A stretch of 64,000 nt of DNA from CAG-488 sp051881315 (GTDB lineage: Bacteria > Bacillota > Clostridia > Oscillospirales > Acutalibacteraceae). Under the pieces are notes generated by a model, which was given only the letters and a program-made list of their open reading frames with translations, was not told where the DNA came from and did no database searches. The stretch lies in NCBI GenBank assembly GCA_051881315.1, contig JBJEPQ010000027.1:1-64000 (forward strand), given 5' to 3'. The translations under genes and the position numbers were made by a program. Below, piece by piece: positions 52,342-60,013 of this stretch; positions within the stretch are counted from its first letter, which is position 1, and each line of letters starts with the position of its first letter.

Positions 52342-54090
52342 ATGGCTCTTGACGGAATATTTCTCAGTAAAATTAAAGACGAGCTGATAAGAGAAATTTG
52401 CTTCAGCCGTGTTGAAAAGGTACACCAGCCCTCCCGTGAGGAGCTGGTTATACACCTGCGCGGAAAAACAGGCGCAAGGAAGCTTTTCCTTTCCATCAGG
52501 GGCAACAGTCCGAGAATACATCTGACCGAGCACGCACCCGAAAATCCCGCTGTGCCGCCGATGTTCTGTATGCTGATGAGAAAAAAACTTCTCAACGCTC
52601 AGCTTGTCGATATCCGTCAGTCCGGGCTTGACAGAATTTTATACCTTGATTTCAACGCAACGAACGAGATCGGGGACAAAATCAAGCTCATACTCTCCAT
52701 TGAAATAATGGCAAAGTACAGCAACATTATTCTGTTTGACGGTGACGGAAAGATTGTTGACGCTATCAAGCGAGTTGATCTCAGTCAGTCCGCAGTCAGG
52801 CAGATACTTCCAGGCTTTAAATACGTTGCACCGCCGCCGCAGAGCAAGCTGAACATAACCGATCACACGACGGAAAACATCATTGCTCAAATAAAGACAT
52901 ACCCGAACAAAGCTCTGTCCTCCGCCGTGCTTTGCACCTTACAGGGAGCATCTCCCCTGACCTGCCGTGAGCTTTGCGGAGAATACGGCGAGCTTTATAC
53001 CGACGAGGTCGGAGAAAAAGGATTTGAATTTCTTACCGCCTCTCTCGACAAGCTCCGAAATACTATTATAAATGAACAGGGCACTCCGTTTATGCTCAAG
53101 GACGAGACGGGCAAGCCTGTTGATTTCTCGTTTTTTGAGATAAAGCAGTACGGTCAAAAATACAGGTCGGAGATCAAGAACAGCTTTTCTCAGCTTCTTG
53201 ACGAGTTCTACTATGAATGTGACCGTCTTGAGCGCACCAAGCAAAAAGGACAGGATCTTGTCAAGCTGTTAAATTCAGCAATATCCCGTGTCTCCAAAAA
53301 GCTGAGTTTAAGGCAGGCTGAGCTTGCAAACTGCGCCGACAGGGAAAAGCTGAGAATCAATGCGGAGCTTATCAACGCAAACCTTTACAGGCTTGAAAAG
53401 GGTGCGTTTTTCTACGATCTCGAAAACTACTACGATGAAAACAAGCCGATCAGAATAAAAGCCGATCCGTCCAAATCTCCTGCTCAGAATGCACAGAAAT
53501 ATTTCAAGGAATACCGCAAGGCAAAGACGGCAGAACAGCTTCTGACGGGCTTGATTGAGGAAAGCAAACAGGAGCTTGCCTACCTTGAAACCGTTGCAGA
53601 CTCCCTTGAAAGAGCCGACACTCAGGCGGAGATAGACGAGATACGAAATGAGCTTTCGCTCAGCGGCTATGTTAAAAAGAGAAAGGGTGCGGAAAAGAAA
53701 TCGTCAAAGACTCTTCCGCCGATAGAATACAGAACGACAGACGGCTTCCGTGTGCTCGTCGGCAGGAACAATGTGCAGAATGACAGACTCTCTCTGAAAA
53801 CCGCCGCAAAGAACGATATGTGGCTTCACACTCAGAAATTCCCGGGCTCTCACGTCATCATCGTCAGCGACAACCGTGAGATCAGCGACGACGCCATAGT
53901 CGAGGCGGCTGAGATTGCCGCCTACCACAGCAAGGCGAGGGACGCAAAGCTCGTCCCCGTCGACTACACTTATGTTAAAAATCTCAAAAAGCCTCAGGGC
54001 GCACCCTACGGCAAGGTGATATACCATGTTTATTATTCGGTCAACGTCACGCCCGACAGGGATAAAATTGCCGAAAAACTTGTTAAATGA
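52342..54090 (+). CDS. rqcH: RqcH / NFACT family protein (fibronectin-binding A-like)
   Basis: 582 residues. NFACT-N domain at 1-about 260 (opening LDGIFLSKIKDELIREI, with RGNSPRIHLT), a coiled-coil middle (about 290-440) and the NFACT-R domain with RVLVGRNNVQNDRLSLKTA and WLHTQKFPGSHVII. RqcH binds stalled 50S subunits and adds alanine tails to nascent chains. GAGGT lies seven bases before the ATG. It sits between a nif3-like gene and polA in the operon. Confidence 0.93.
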   Translation: MALDGIFLSKIKDELIREICFSRVEKVHQPSREELVIHLRGKTGARKLFLSIRGNSPRIHLTEHAPENPAVPPMFCMLMRKKLLNAQLVDIRQSGLDRILYLDFNATNEIGDKIKLILSIEIMAKYSNIILFDGDGKIVDAIKRVDLSQSAVRQILPGFKYVAPPPQSKLNITDHTTENIIAQIKTYPNKALSSAVLCTLQGASPLTCRELCGEYGELYTDEVGEKGFEFLTASLDKLRNTIINEQGTPFMLKDETGKPVDFSFFEIKQYGQKYRSEIKNSFSQLLDEFYYECDRLERTKQKGQDLVKLLNSAISRVSKKLSLRQAELANCADREKLRINAELINANLYRLEKGAFFYDLENYYDENKPIRIKADPSKSPAQNAQKYFKEYRKAKTAEQLLTGLIEESKQELAYLETVADSLERADTQAEIDEIRNELSLSGYVKKRKGAEKKSSKTLPPIEYRTTDGFRVLVGRNNVQNDRLSLKTAAKNDMWLHTQKFPGSHVIIVSDNREISDDAIVEAAEIAAYHSKARDAKLVPVDYTYVKNLKKPQGAPYGKVIYHVYYSVNVTPDRDKIAEKLVK

Positions 54091-54102
54091 TAGGTGAACG
54101 AT

Positions 54103-56664
54103 ATGCGACTTCTTGTTATTGACGGAAACAGTATAATCAACCGTGCTTTCTACGGAATAAAGCTGCTCAGCACCAAGGACGGCAAATACACCAACGGCAT
54201 TTACGGCTTTATGAATATCTTTCACAAGCTGCTGGAGGAATGTCAGCCCGACCGTGTTGCCGTGGCTTTCGACGTCAAAAAGCCGACCTTCCGCCACGAA
54301 ATGTATTCAGAATACAAGGCAGGCCGTCACGCCATGCCCGATGAGCTTAAACAGCAGATGCCCGTTCTCAAGGAGCTTCTGACGCTTATGGGATACAGGG
54401 TGGTTGAACAGGCAGGCTGGGAGGCGGACGATATTCTCGGCACGCTCAGCGTTCAGATGAAGGGTGACGACCGCTGTTTCATCGCTACGGGAGACCGTGA
54501 CAGTCTTCAGCTTGTCAGCGACAACACAACTGTTCTGCTCGCCTCGACCAAAATGGGCAAAACGCAGACCGTTCCATATGACAAGGCAAAGATCAAGGAG
54601 GAATACGGCGTTGAACCGTGGCAGATGATTGAAATTAAGGCCTTGCAGGGCGACAGCTCGGACAATATTCCCGGAGTTGCAGGCGTAGGACCGAAGACCG
54701 CAGGCGATCTTATAAAGCGTTTCGGCTCGGTGGAAAATATATACAAGGACATTGACACGCTCGACATAAAGGACAAGCTGCGTGAAAAGCTCGTCAATTC
54801 AAAGGAAAGCGCATTTCTCAGCCACACCCTCGGCACGATCCGCACGGACGCTCCGATTGATACCGATATGGATTCCTACATTCCGTCACAGCCCGACAGC
54901 AAAAAGGCTTCAAGCCTGCTCGCTTCGCTTGAGATGTTCAGTATGATTGAAAAATTTGATCTCGGCAAGGGTGAACAGACGGTTGCGGAAACGTTCGGTA
55001 TCCCCGTTCGTCAGCTTGACAGCATATCCGAGACGGCTCTCGGCAATAAGATTTATTTTGTTCCCGAATTTTCCGACGGCGACATTATTTCCGTTGCCTT
55101 TGACTGCGGAGAATACATTGCCGTTATCGAAAACAACAGCTTCACCTTTGCATCGGAGCTTGGTGAAATACTCTCAAACGAAGCCGAGAAAATAACCTAT
55201 GACGCAAAAAATCTGTATTCATGGGCATTGAAAAGAAATATTAAAATCAACGGAAAAGTCAGCGATATTATGATCGCAGGCTATATCCTCAATCCCTCGG
55301 CGAACGACTACTCCCCTGTCAGAATGGCTCAGGAATACGGAGCAGTCTCACCCGAGCTCAGCGAGGAAAACCCAACGGCTCTCAATGCCGCCGCATTAAA
55401 GAACGCATGGGAAAAGGTCATTGTGCTGATCGAAGAAAACGAACAGCTTCCCCTGCTCTATGACATTGAAATGCCGCTTTGCAAGGTGCTTTCTTCAATG
55501 GAGGTCACGGGATTTCTCGTTGACCGTGAAAGCATTGAGCAGTACGGAGCGGTGCTTGAAGAAAATGTCAACGAGCTTGTTGAAAAAATATATGACCTTG
55601 CAGGCGAGGAATTTAACATAAATTCACCGAAACAGCTCGGTACTGTGCTTTTTGAAAAGCTCGGACTGCCTGCAAAGAAAAAGACAAAATCGGGTTACTC
55701 GACGAATGCCGACGTGCTTGAAAGCCTTGCACCCGACTATCCGATCGTGTCGCTCATTCTCGAATACAGGACGCTTGCAAAGCTCAAGTCCACCTACTGC
55801 GACGGCTTGCAGAAGTGCATCGCTCCTGACGGAAGAATACATTCAACACTCAATCAGACCGAGACGAAAACGGGAAGAATTTCCTCGACAGAGCCTAATC
55901 TTCAGAATATTCCCGTTAGAACTCCCGTCGGCCGTGAGCTTCGCAAATTTTTTATCGCAAAGGACGGCTGTGTTCTCATCGACGCCGACTATTCACAGAT
56001 CGAGCTGAGAGTTCTCGCCGACATCGCAAACGACGAAACGATGATAACCGCATTCAACGACGGCGACGATATACACACAATAACCGCATCACAGGTGTTC
56101 AATATGCCCGTTGAGGCCGTAACTCCGCTGATGAGAAGCCGGGCGAAAGCGGTCAATTTCGGCATAGTTTACGGAATAGGCGCATTTTCCCTCGCTCAGG
56201 AGATCGGCGTTTCCCGTGCCGAGGCGGACAGGTACATCAAGGGTTATCTTCACCGTTTTTCGGGCGTTGACAGCTATATGAAAGAGGTTATCGCCAAGGC
56301 GAAGGAGGACGGCTACGTTAAAACCTTGTTCAACCGCCGCCGCTATCTTCCCGAGCTTGCCGCTTCAAACGCAATGATACGCAACTTCGGCGAGCGTGTG
56401 GCAAGGAATATGCCCATTCAGGGCACAGCCGCAGACATTATAAAAATTGCAATGGTTCAGGTTTATAACAGACTTGAAGCAGAACAGCTCAAATCAAAGC
56501 TGATAATGCAGGTTCACGATGAGCTTATTGTCGAAGCTCCCGAGGACGAAAAGGATCACGTTGCCGACATCGTGCGTGAGGAGATGGAAAATGCCTGCAA
56601 GATGAAGGTTAAGCTCACCGCCGACGTTCACTGCGGCAGAAGCTGGTACGATGCAAAAGGATAA
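54103..56664 (+). CDS. polA: DNA polymerase I
   Basis: 853 residues. A 5'-nuclease domain (1-about 290) shows DGNSIINRAFYGI, FDVKKPTFRH, GWEADDILGT and GDSSDNIPGVAGVGPKTA. The 3'-5' exonuclease region (about 310-470) is degenerate: no D-x-E pair, only KITYDAKNL and DIMIAGYIL. The polymerase domain has motif A DADYSQIELR, motif B RSRAKAVNFGIVYG and motif C MQVHDELIVEAP. So it likely lacks proofreading, as in other Firmicutes PolA. The ATG at 54103 has AGGTGA close upstream; a GTG three codons earlier is less suitable. Confidence 0.96.
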   Translation: MRLLVIDGNSIINRAFYGIKLLSTKDGKYTNGIYGFMNIFHKLLEECQPDRVAVAFDVKKPTFRHEMYSEYKAGRHAMPDELKQQMPVLKELLTLMGYRVVEQAGWEADDILGTLSVQMKGDDRCFIATGDRDSLQLVSDNTTVLLASTKMGKTQTVPYDKAKIKEEYGVEPWQMIEIKALQGDSSDNIPGVAGVGPKTAGDLIKRFGSVENIYKDIDTLDIKDKLREKLVNSKESAFLSHTLGTIRTDAPIDTDMDSYIPSQPDSKKASSLLASLEMFSMIEKFDLGKGEQTVAETFGIPVRQLDSISETALGNKIYFVPEFSDGDIISVAFDCGEYIAVIENNSFTFASELGEILSNEAEKITYDAKNLYSWALKRNIKINGKVSDIMIAGYILNPSANDYSPVRMAQEYGAVSPELSEENPTALNAAALKNAWEKVIVLIEENEQLPLLYDIEMPLCKVLSSMEVTGFLVDRESIEQYGAVLEENVNELVEKIYDLAGEEFNINSPKQLGTVLFEKLGLPAKKKTKSGYSTNADVLESLAPDYPIVSLILEYRTLAKLKSTYCDGLQKCIAPDGRIHSTLNQTETKTGRISSTEPNLQNIPVRTPVGRELRKFFIAKDGCVLIDADYSQIELRVLADIANDETMITAFNDGDDIHTITASQVFNMPVEAVTPLMRSRAKAVNFGIVYGIGAFSLAQEIGVSRAEADRYIKGYLHRFSGVDSYMKEVIAKAKEDGYVKTLFNRRRYLPELAASNAMIRNFGERVARNMPIQGTAADIIKIAMVQVYNRLEAEQLKSKLIMQVHDELIVEAPEDEKDHVADIVREEMENACKMKVKLTADVHCGRSWYDAKG

Positions 56665-56670
56665 TGCAAA

Positions 56671-56955
56671 ATGAAAGACGGAGCAATACTCATCAACACC
56701 GCAAGAAGCGGAATTGTTGACACCGACGCACTCGCAGATGCGCTAAGATCGCACAAGCTTTCGGGTGCCGCCGTAGATGTTTTTGATAACGAGCCGTGTA
56801 CGGACTCCCCTCTTGTCGGACTGCCGAATGTTGTGCTCACTCTGCACACAGCTCCGTTTACTTCTGAGAATTTTCGTGAAATGAACAACAGAGCGGCAAA
56901 AAGCGTTATTGAATTTTTCAACGGAACGCTTGACAGCCGCTATCTGATAGGATGA
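56671..56955 (+). pseudogene. C-terminal remnant of a D-2-hydroxyacid dehydrogenase
   Basis: 94 residues that match only the last third of the D-isomer-specific 2-hydroxyacid dehydrogenase family: MKDGAILINTARSGIVD, LSGAAVDVFDNEP and LPNVVLTLH with the catalytic histidine. The catalytic arginine and glutamate and the GxGxxG NAD site are missing, so it should not be active. It starts seven bases after the polA stop at a methionine that is internal in full-length proteins. AAGGA formed by the polA end happens to fit as ribosome-binding site, so it may still be translated. Probably left by a deletion. Confidence 0.75.
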
Positions 56956-56959
56956 TAAT

Positions 56960-57823
56960 ATGATAATTACGTTTGTCTGCACGGGCAACACCTGCCGAAG
57001 CGCAATGGCGGAGGGCATCTGTCAAAGGCTCATTGCCGAAAGAAAAATTAAAAATATAAGCTGTCAAAGCTGCGGACTTGCGGCATTCGCAGGAGATACG
57101 GCTTCTCCGCTTGCAGTCGAAGCGGCAAAAAAACACGGTGCGGATATTTCAGCCCACCGTTCAAGACAGCTCAATCAATATATATTCGACGAAACGGACA
57201 TTATGGTCTGTATGACAAGCTCTCACAAAAATGCCGTTATGACCTTGCACCCGAAATTCAGAGTCCTTGTCCCCTCTCCCGAAATTGCCGATCCCTACGG
57301 CGGCAATGCGGAAATCTATGAAAAATGTGCCGATCAACTTGAAAGCTATATTTCACGTCTGTTGGACGTTCTGACCGCCGAAATCAGACCGATGGAAGCC
57401 TCTGACATTGACGGTATTGCCGAAATTGAAAAGGAATGTTTTTCCGCACCGTGGTCAAGGGACGGGATTGCCGAGGAGCTTGACAATGAAAACGCTCATT
57501 TTCTTGCGGCTGTCTGTGACAGCAGAGTTCTCGGCTATATCGGAGTTCATGAGGTGTGCGGCGAAGCGTACATCGACAACATTGCCGTCCGCTCCGAATA
57601 CAGACGGCTCGGCCTGGGCGAAAAGCTCCTGAGTGCGGCTCAGGAGGGTGCGTTCTCACGAAAGTGCGAGTTCATCTCCCTTGAGGTACGCAAAAGCAAT
57701 TCCGCCGCCGTATCGCTTTACGAAAAGCTCGGCTATGAAAAGGTCGGAGAACGCAAAAATTTCTACACCGATCCGCAGGAGGATGCGGTGATAATGACAT
57801 TGAAAGAATGTGATACCGAATGA
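56960..57823 (+). CDS. Fusion of LMW protein-tyrosine phosphatase and RimI-type N-acetyltransferase
   Basis: 287 residues. Residues 1-140 are a low-molecular-weight phosphatase: C7-TGNTC-R13 (the CX5R P-loop) and the general acid in EIADPYGG. Residues 143-287 are a GNAT acetyltransferase of RimI type: IAEIEKECFSAPWS, then IAVRSEYRRLGLGEKLL with the acetyl-CoA site, and FYTDPQEDAVIM. The first half could act on arginine- or tyrosine-phosphate; the second N-acetylates ribosomal protein S18 or similar N-termini. RimI next to tsaD is usual; its fusion to a phosphatase is not common. The stop overlaps the tsaD start. The remnant lies just upstream. Confidence 0.9.
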   Translation: MIITFVCTGNTCRSAMAEGICQRLIAERKIKNISCQSCGLAAFAGDTASPLAVEAAKKHGADISAHRSRQLNQYIFDETDIMVCMTSSHKNAVMTLHPKFRVLVPSPEIADPYGGNAEIYEKCADQLESYISRLLDVLTAEIRPMEASDIDGIAEIEKECFSAPWSRDGIAEELDNENAHFLAAVCDSRVLGYIGVHEVCGEAYIDNIAVRSEYRRLGLGEKLLSAAQEGAFSRKCEFISLEVRKSNSAAVSLYEKLGYEKVGERKNFYTDPQEDAVIMTLKECDTE

Positions 57824-58824
57824 AAATATTATCGTTGGAATCCTCGTGTGACGAGACTGCGGCGGCTGTCGTTGAGGACGGCAGAAAGGTGCTGTCAAGC
57901 GTTGTCGCCTCGCAGGTGCAGGAGCATATAATCTACGGCGGAGTTGTGCCCGAAATAGCTTCACGCCGCCATGTCGAAGCGGTTTCAGGCGTTGTCAACA
58001 AGGCTCTCAGCGACGCAGGCTGTACTCTCGGCGACATTTCCGCCATTGCCGTAACCTACGCTCCCGGACTTATCGGTGCGCTTCTGGTCGGTGTCAATTA
58101 CGCAAAAGGTCTGTCGCTTGCAAGCGGTATTCCGCTCGTTCCCGTCCACCACCTGCGTTCCCACATTGCCGCAAATTACATAACCTACCCCGAGCTTGAG
58201 CCTGAATTTCTCTGTCTTGTGGTTTCGGGCGGTCACAGCCATATTGTTGAGGTCAAGGACTATACAAAATTTAAAATTGTCGGCTACACCCATGACGATG
58301 CGGCAGGCGAAGCGATGGACAAGGCGGCAAGGGCAATGGGACTGCCCTACCCCGGCGGACTGAATCTTGACCGTGTTGCCAAGGACGGCGATCCGACGGC
58401 ATACAAGATGCCGCATCCGAGAGTTGACGGCGCACCGTACGATTTCAGCTTTTCGGGACTTAAAACCGCCGCTCTTAACACAATAAACATTGCAAAGCAA
58501 AAGGGCGAGGAAATTAACATTCCCAATCTCGGCGCTTCCTACATCAAGGCGGTCGTCAGATGCCTGACCGAGAACACGGAAAAGGCGGCAAAGGATCTCG
58601 GATACAAAAAGATTGTGCTTGCCGGCGGAGTTTCGGCAAACTCCGTGCTTCGCAGAGATATGGAAGCTCTGTGCAAAAAGAACGGCTGGCAGCTTTACGC
58701 TCCGGAGCTTAAATACTGCGGCGACAACGGCGCAATGGTCGGAGCGCAGGGTTATTACGAATTTATAAACGGCAACACCGCCGATATGTCGCTCAACGCT
58801 TACGCAACAATGAGCATTGAATAA
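57820..58824 (+). CDS. tsaD: tRNA N6-adenosine threonylcarbamoyltransferase
   Basis: 334 residues. ASKHA-fold metalloprotein with SSCDETAAAV, the iron-binding HHLRSH, LVVSGGHSHI and the C-terminal AGGVSANSVL and CGDNGAMVG. It transfers threonylcarbamoyl to A37 of ANN-decoding tRNAs, with TsaB and TsaE, which are not in the window. It overlaps the phosphatase-acetyltransferase gene by four bases and is the last gene of the operon before the inverted-repeat element. Confidence 0.97.
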   Translation: MKILSLESSCDETAAAVVEDGRKVLSSVVASQVQEHIIYGGVVPEIASRRHVEAVSGVVNKALSDAGCTLGDISAIAVTYAPGLIGALLVGVNYAKGLSLASGIPLVPVHHLRSHIAANYITYPELEPEFLCLVVSGGHSHIVEVKDYTKFKIVGYTHDDAAGEAMDKAARAMGLPYPGGLNLDRVAKDGDPTAYKMPHPRVDGAPYDFSFSGLKTAALNTINIAKQKGEEINIPNLGASYIKAVVRCLTENTEKAAKDLGYKKIVLAGGVSANSVLRRDMEALCKKNGWQLYAPELKYCGDNGAMVGAQGYYEFINGNTADMSLNAYATMSIE

Positions 58825-58828
58825 AACA

Positions 58829-58984
58829 GGGGCTATCGCACTAAGCGAAGACCAAAAGAAACATTAAATATTGCGGTTAATGTCGAATAAGAAATATCAA
58901 GGCTTGTATCGGTATAAAAAATCCAATACAAGCCTTTTGCTTTTATTCCTGTTTCTTTTGGTCTTCGCTTAGTGCGATAGCCCC
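58829..58984. mobile_element. MITE-like element with perfect 35-bp inverted terminal repeats
   Basis: GGGGCTATCGCACTAAGCGA (plus 15 more bases, 58829-58863) is repeated exactly in inverse orientation at 58950-58984, enclosing 86 bases. The centre has no ORF but holds a terminator hairpin. It begins five bases after the tsaD stop and separates tsaD from a convergent glycosyltransferase gene. No clear target duplication is seen. A small non-autonomous element, or a very long regulatory hairpin, are the options. Confidence 0.7.
58899..58945 (+). terminator. Terminator inside the inverted-repeat element
   Basis: AAGGCTTGTAT (58899-58909) and ATACAAGCCTT (58926-58936) pair fully, followed by TTGCTTTTATT. 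It would end the operon that finishes with tsaD. Confidence 0.8.
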
Positions 58985-59007
58985 TTTTATAATCATTCTG
59001 TTTTCGG

Positions 59008-60009
59008 TCAGACAGACATTTTCTTCATCAGACGGAAAAGCAGTCTGAACATTCCGTATTTCAGCAGTCGGAATTTCAGCACCGTTTTCCTGCTCGAATG
59101 AAGATCGGCTTCTCTGCCGACAGCAATTTTATATATCTCGGTATCGGTCACGCTTTTCAGCGTGCCGATTTTTTCTTTTTCGGTCATATCCGAGTCTGAC
59201 AGTGCAAGAAGCAAGGTGTTCACAACCTTTCTCGCATAGGCCCGCCACATGGCGTCCGTCTCACCGTCAAGACAGCCGTCCTCCTCCATCATTTGCCTAA
59301 CGTCGAAGATCGAATCGGAATTAAGCCGAAACGATTTCAGGTCATACCCGTGAGAAAGACTTGTGCCGATATTTCTGTAATGATACATCGGTTTTTTAAT
59401 ATAATAACCGACCTTCATCTCGTGTACCTGAACGGCAGACTGAAACCAGTCCTCACCGTGACACATCGGCAGATATTTTTCATATCCGAAAGCCTTGCCG
59501 TAGCATTCCCTCTTACAGCACTTTGTGCAAAGAGAATTCATACATCTGTTCAAAAGGATAAGATACAACTGCTTCTTATTTTTTTCATCGAACAGACCGT
59601 CGGCTTCAGCCATTTCCTTGACTGTGACCTTTCCCGTTTCTTCGTCAAAAATCGACAGGTCAAAAAGTACAAGATCACAGCCGTGTTCGGTGATTATTCC
59701 GTCAACCGTCTCGATAAGATCGGGATCAATGATATCGTCGCAGTCAACCGTCAGAATATAATCTCCCGTCGATTTTTCAAAGGCGGTACGCCTTGCACGG
59801 TTCACCCCGTGATTTTTCTTGTGTATGACCTTCACCCTGTGATCCCTGGCGGCATATTCGTCGCAGATCGCTCCGCTCGAATCCGTTGATCCGTCGTTCA
59901 CGGCAACAATCTCGAAGTCGCCGCAGGTCTGGGCAAGAACGGAATCTAAACATTCGGCAAGATATTTTTCGCAGTTATAAACTGTTATCAGCACGCTGTA
60001 TTTCGGCAT
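59008..60009 (-). CDS. GT2-family glycosyltransferase
   Basis: 333 residues. GT-A fold with YSVLITVYNCEKYLAECLDSVLAQT, the nucleotide site VAVNDGSTDSS, and the metal-binding DXD region VDCDDIID. The C-terminal part (about 220-333) is less conserved and basic. It transfers a sugar from a nucleotide-sugar donor, probably in cell-surface glycan assembly. It lies four bases after the stop of the GH-like gene upstream on the same strand, so they are one transcript. Acceptor and sugar unknown. Confidence 0.92.
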   Translation of the reverse strand: MPKYSVLITVYNCEKYLAECLDSVLAQTCGDFEIVAVNDGSTDSSGAICDEYAARDHRVKVIHKKNHGVNRARRTAFEKSTGDYILTVDCDDIIDPDLIETVDGIITEHGCDLVLFDLSIFDEETGKVTVKEMAEADGLFDEKNKKQLYLILLNRCMNSLCTKCCKRECYGKAFGYEKYLPMCHGEDWFQSAVQVHEMKVGYYIKKPMYHYRNIGTSLSHGYDLKSFRLNSDSIFDVRQMMEEDGCLDGETDAMWRAYARKVVNTLLLALSDSDMTEKEKIGTLKSVTDTEIYKIAVGREADLHSSRKTVLKFRLLKYGMFRLLFRLMKKMSV

Positions 60010-60013
60010 GCGG

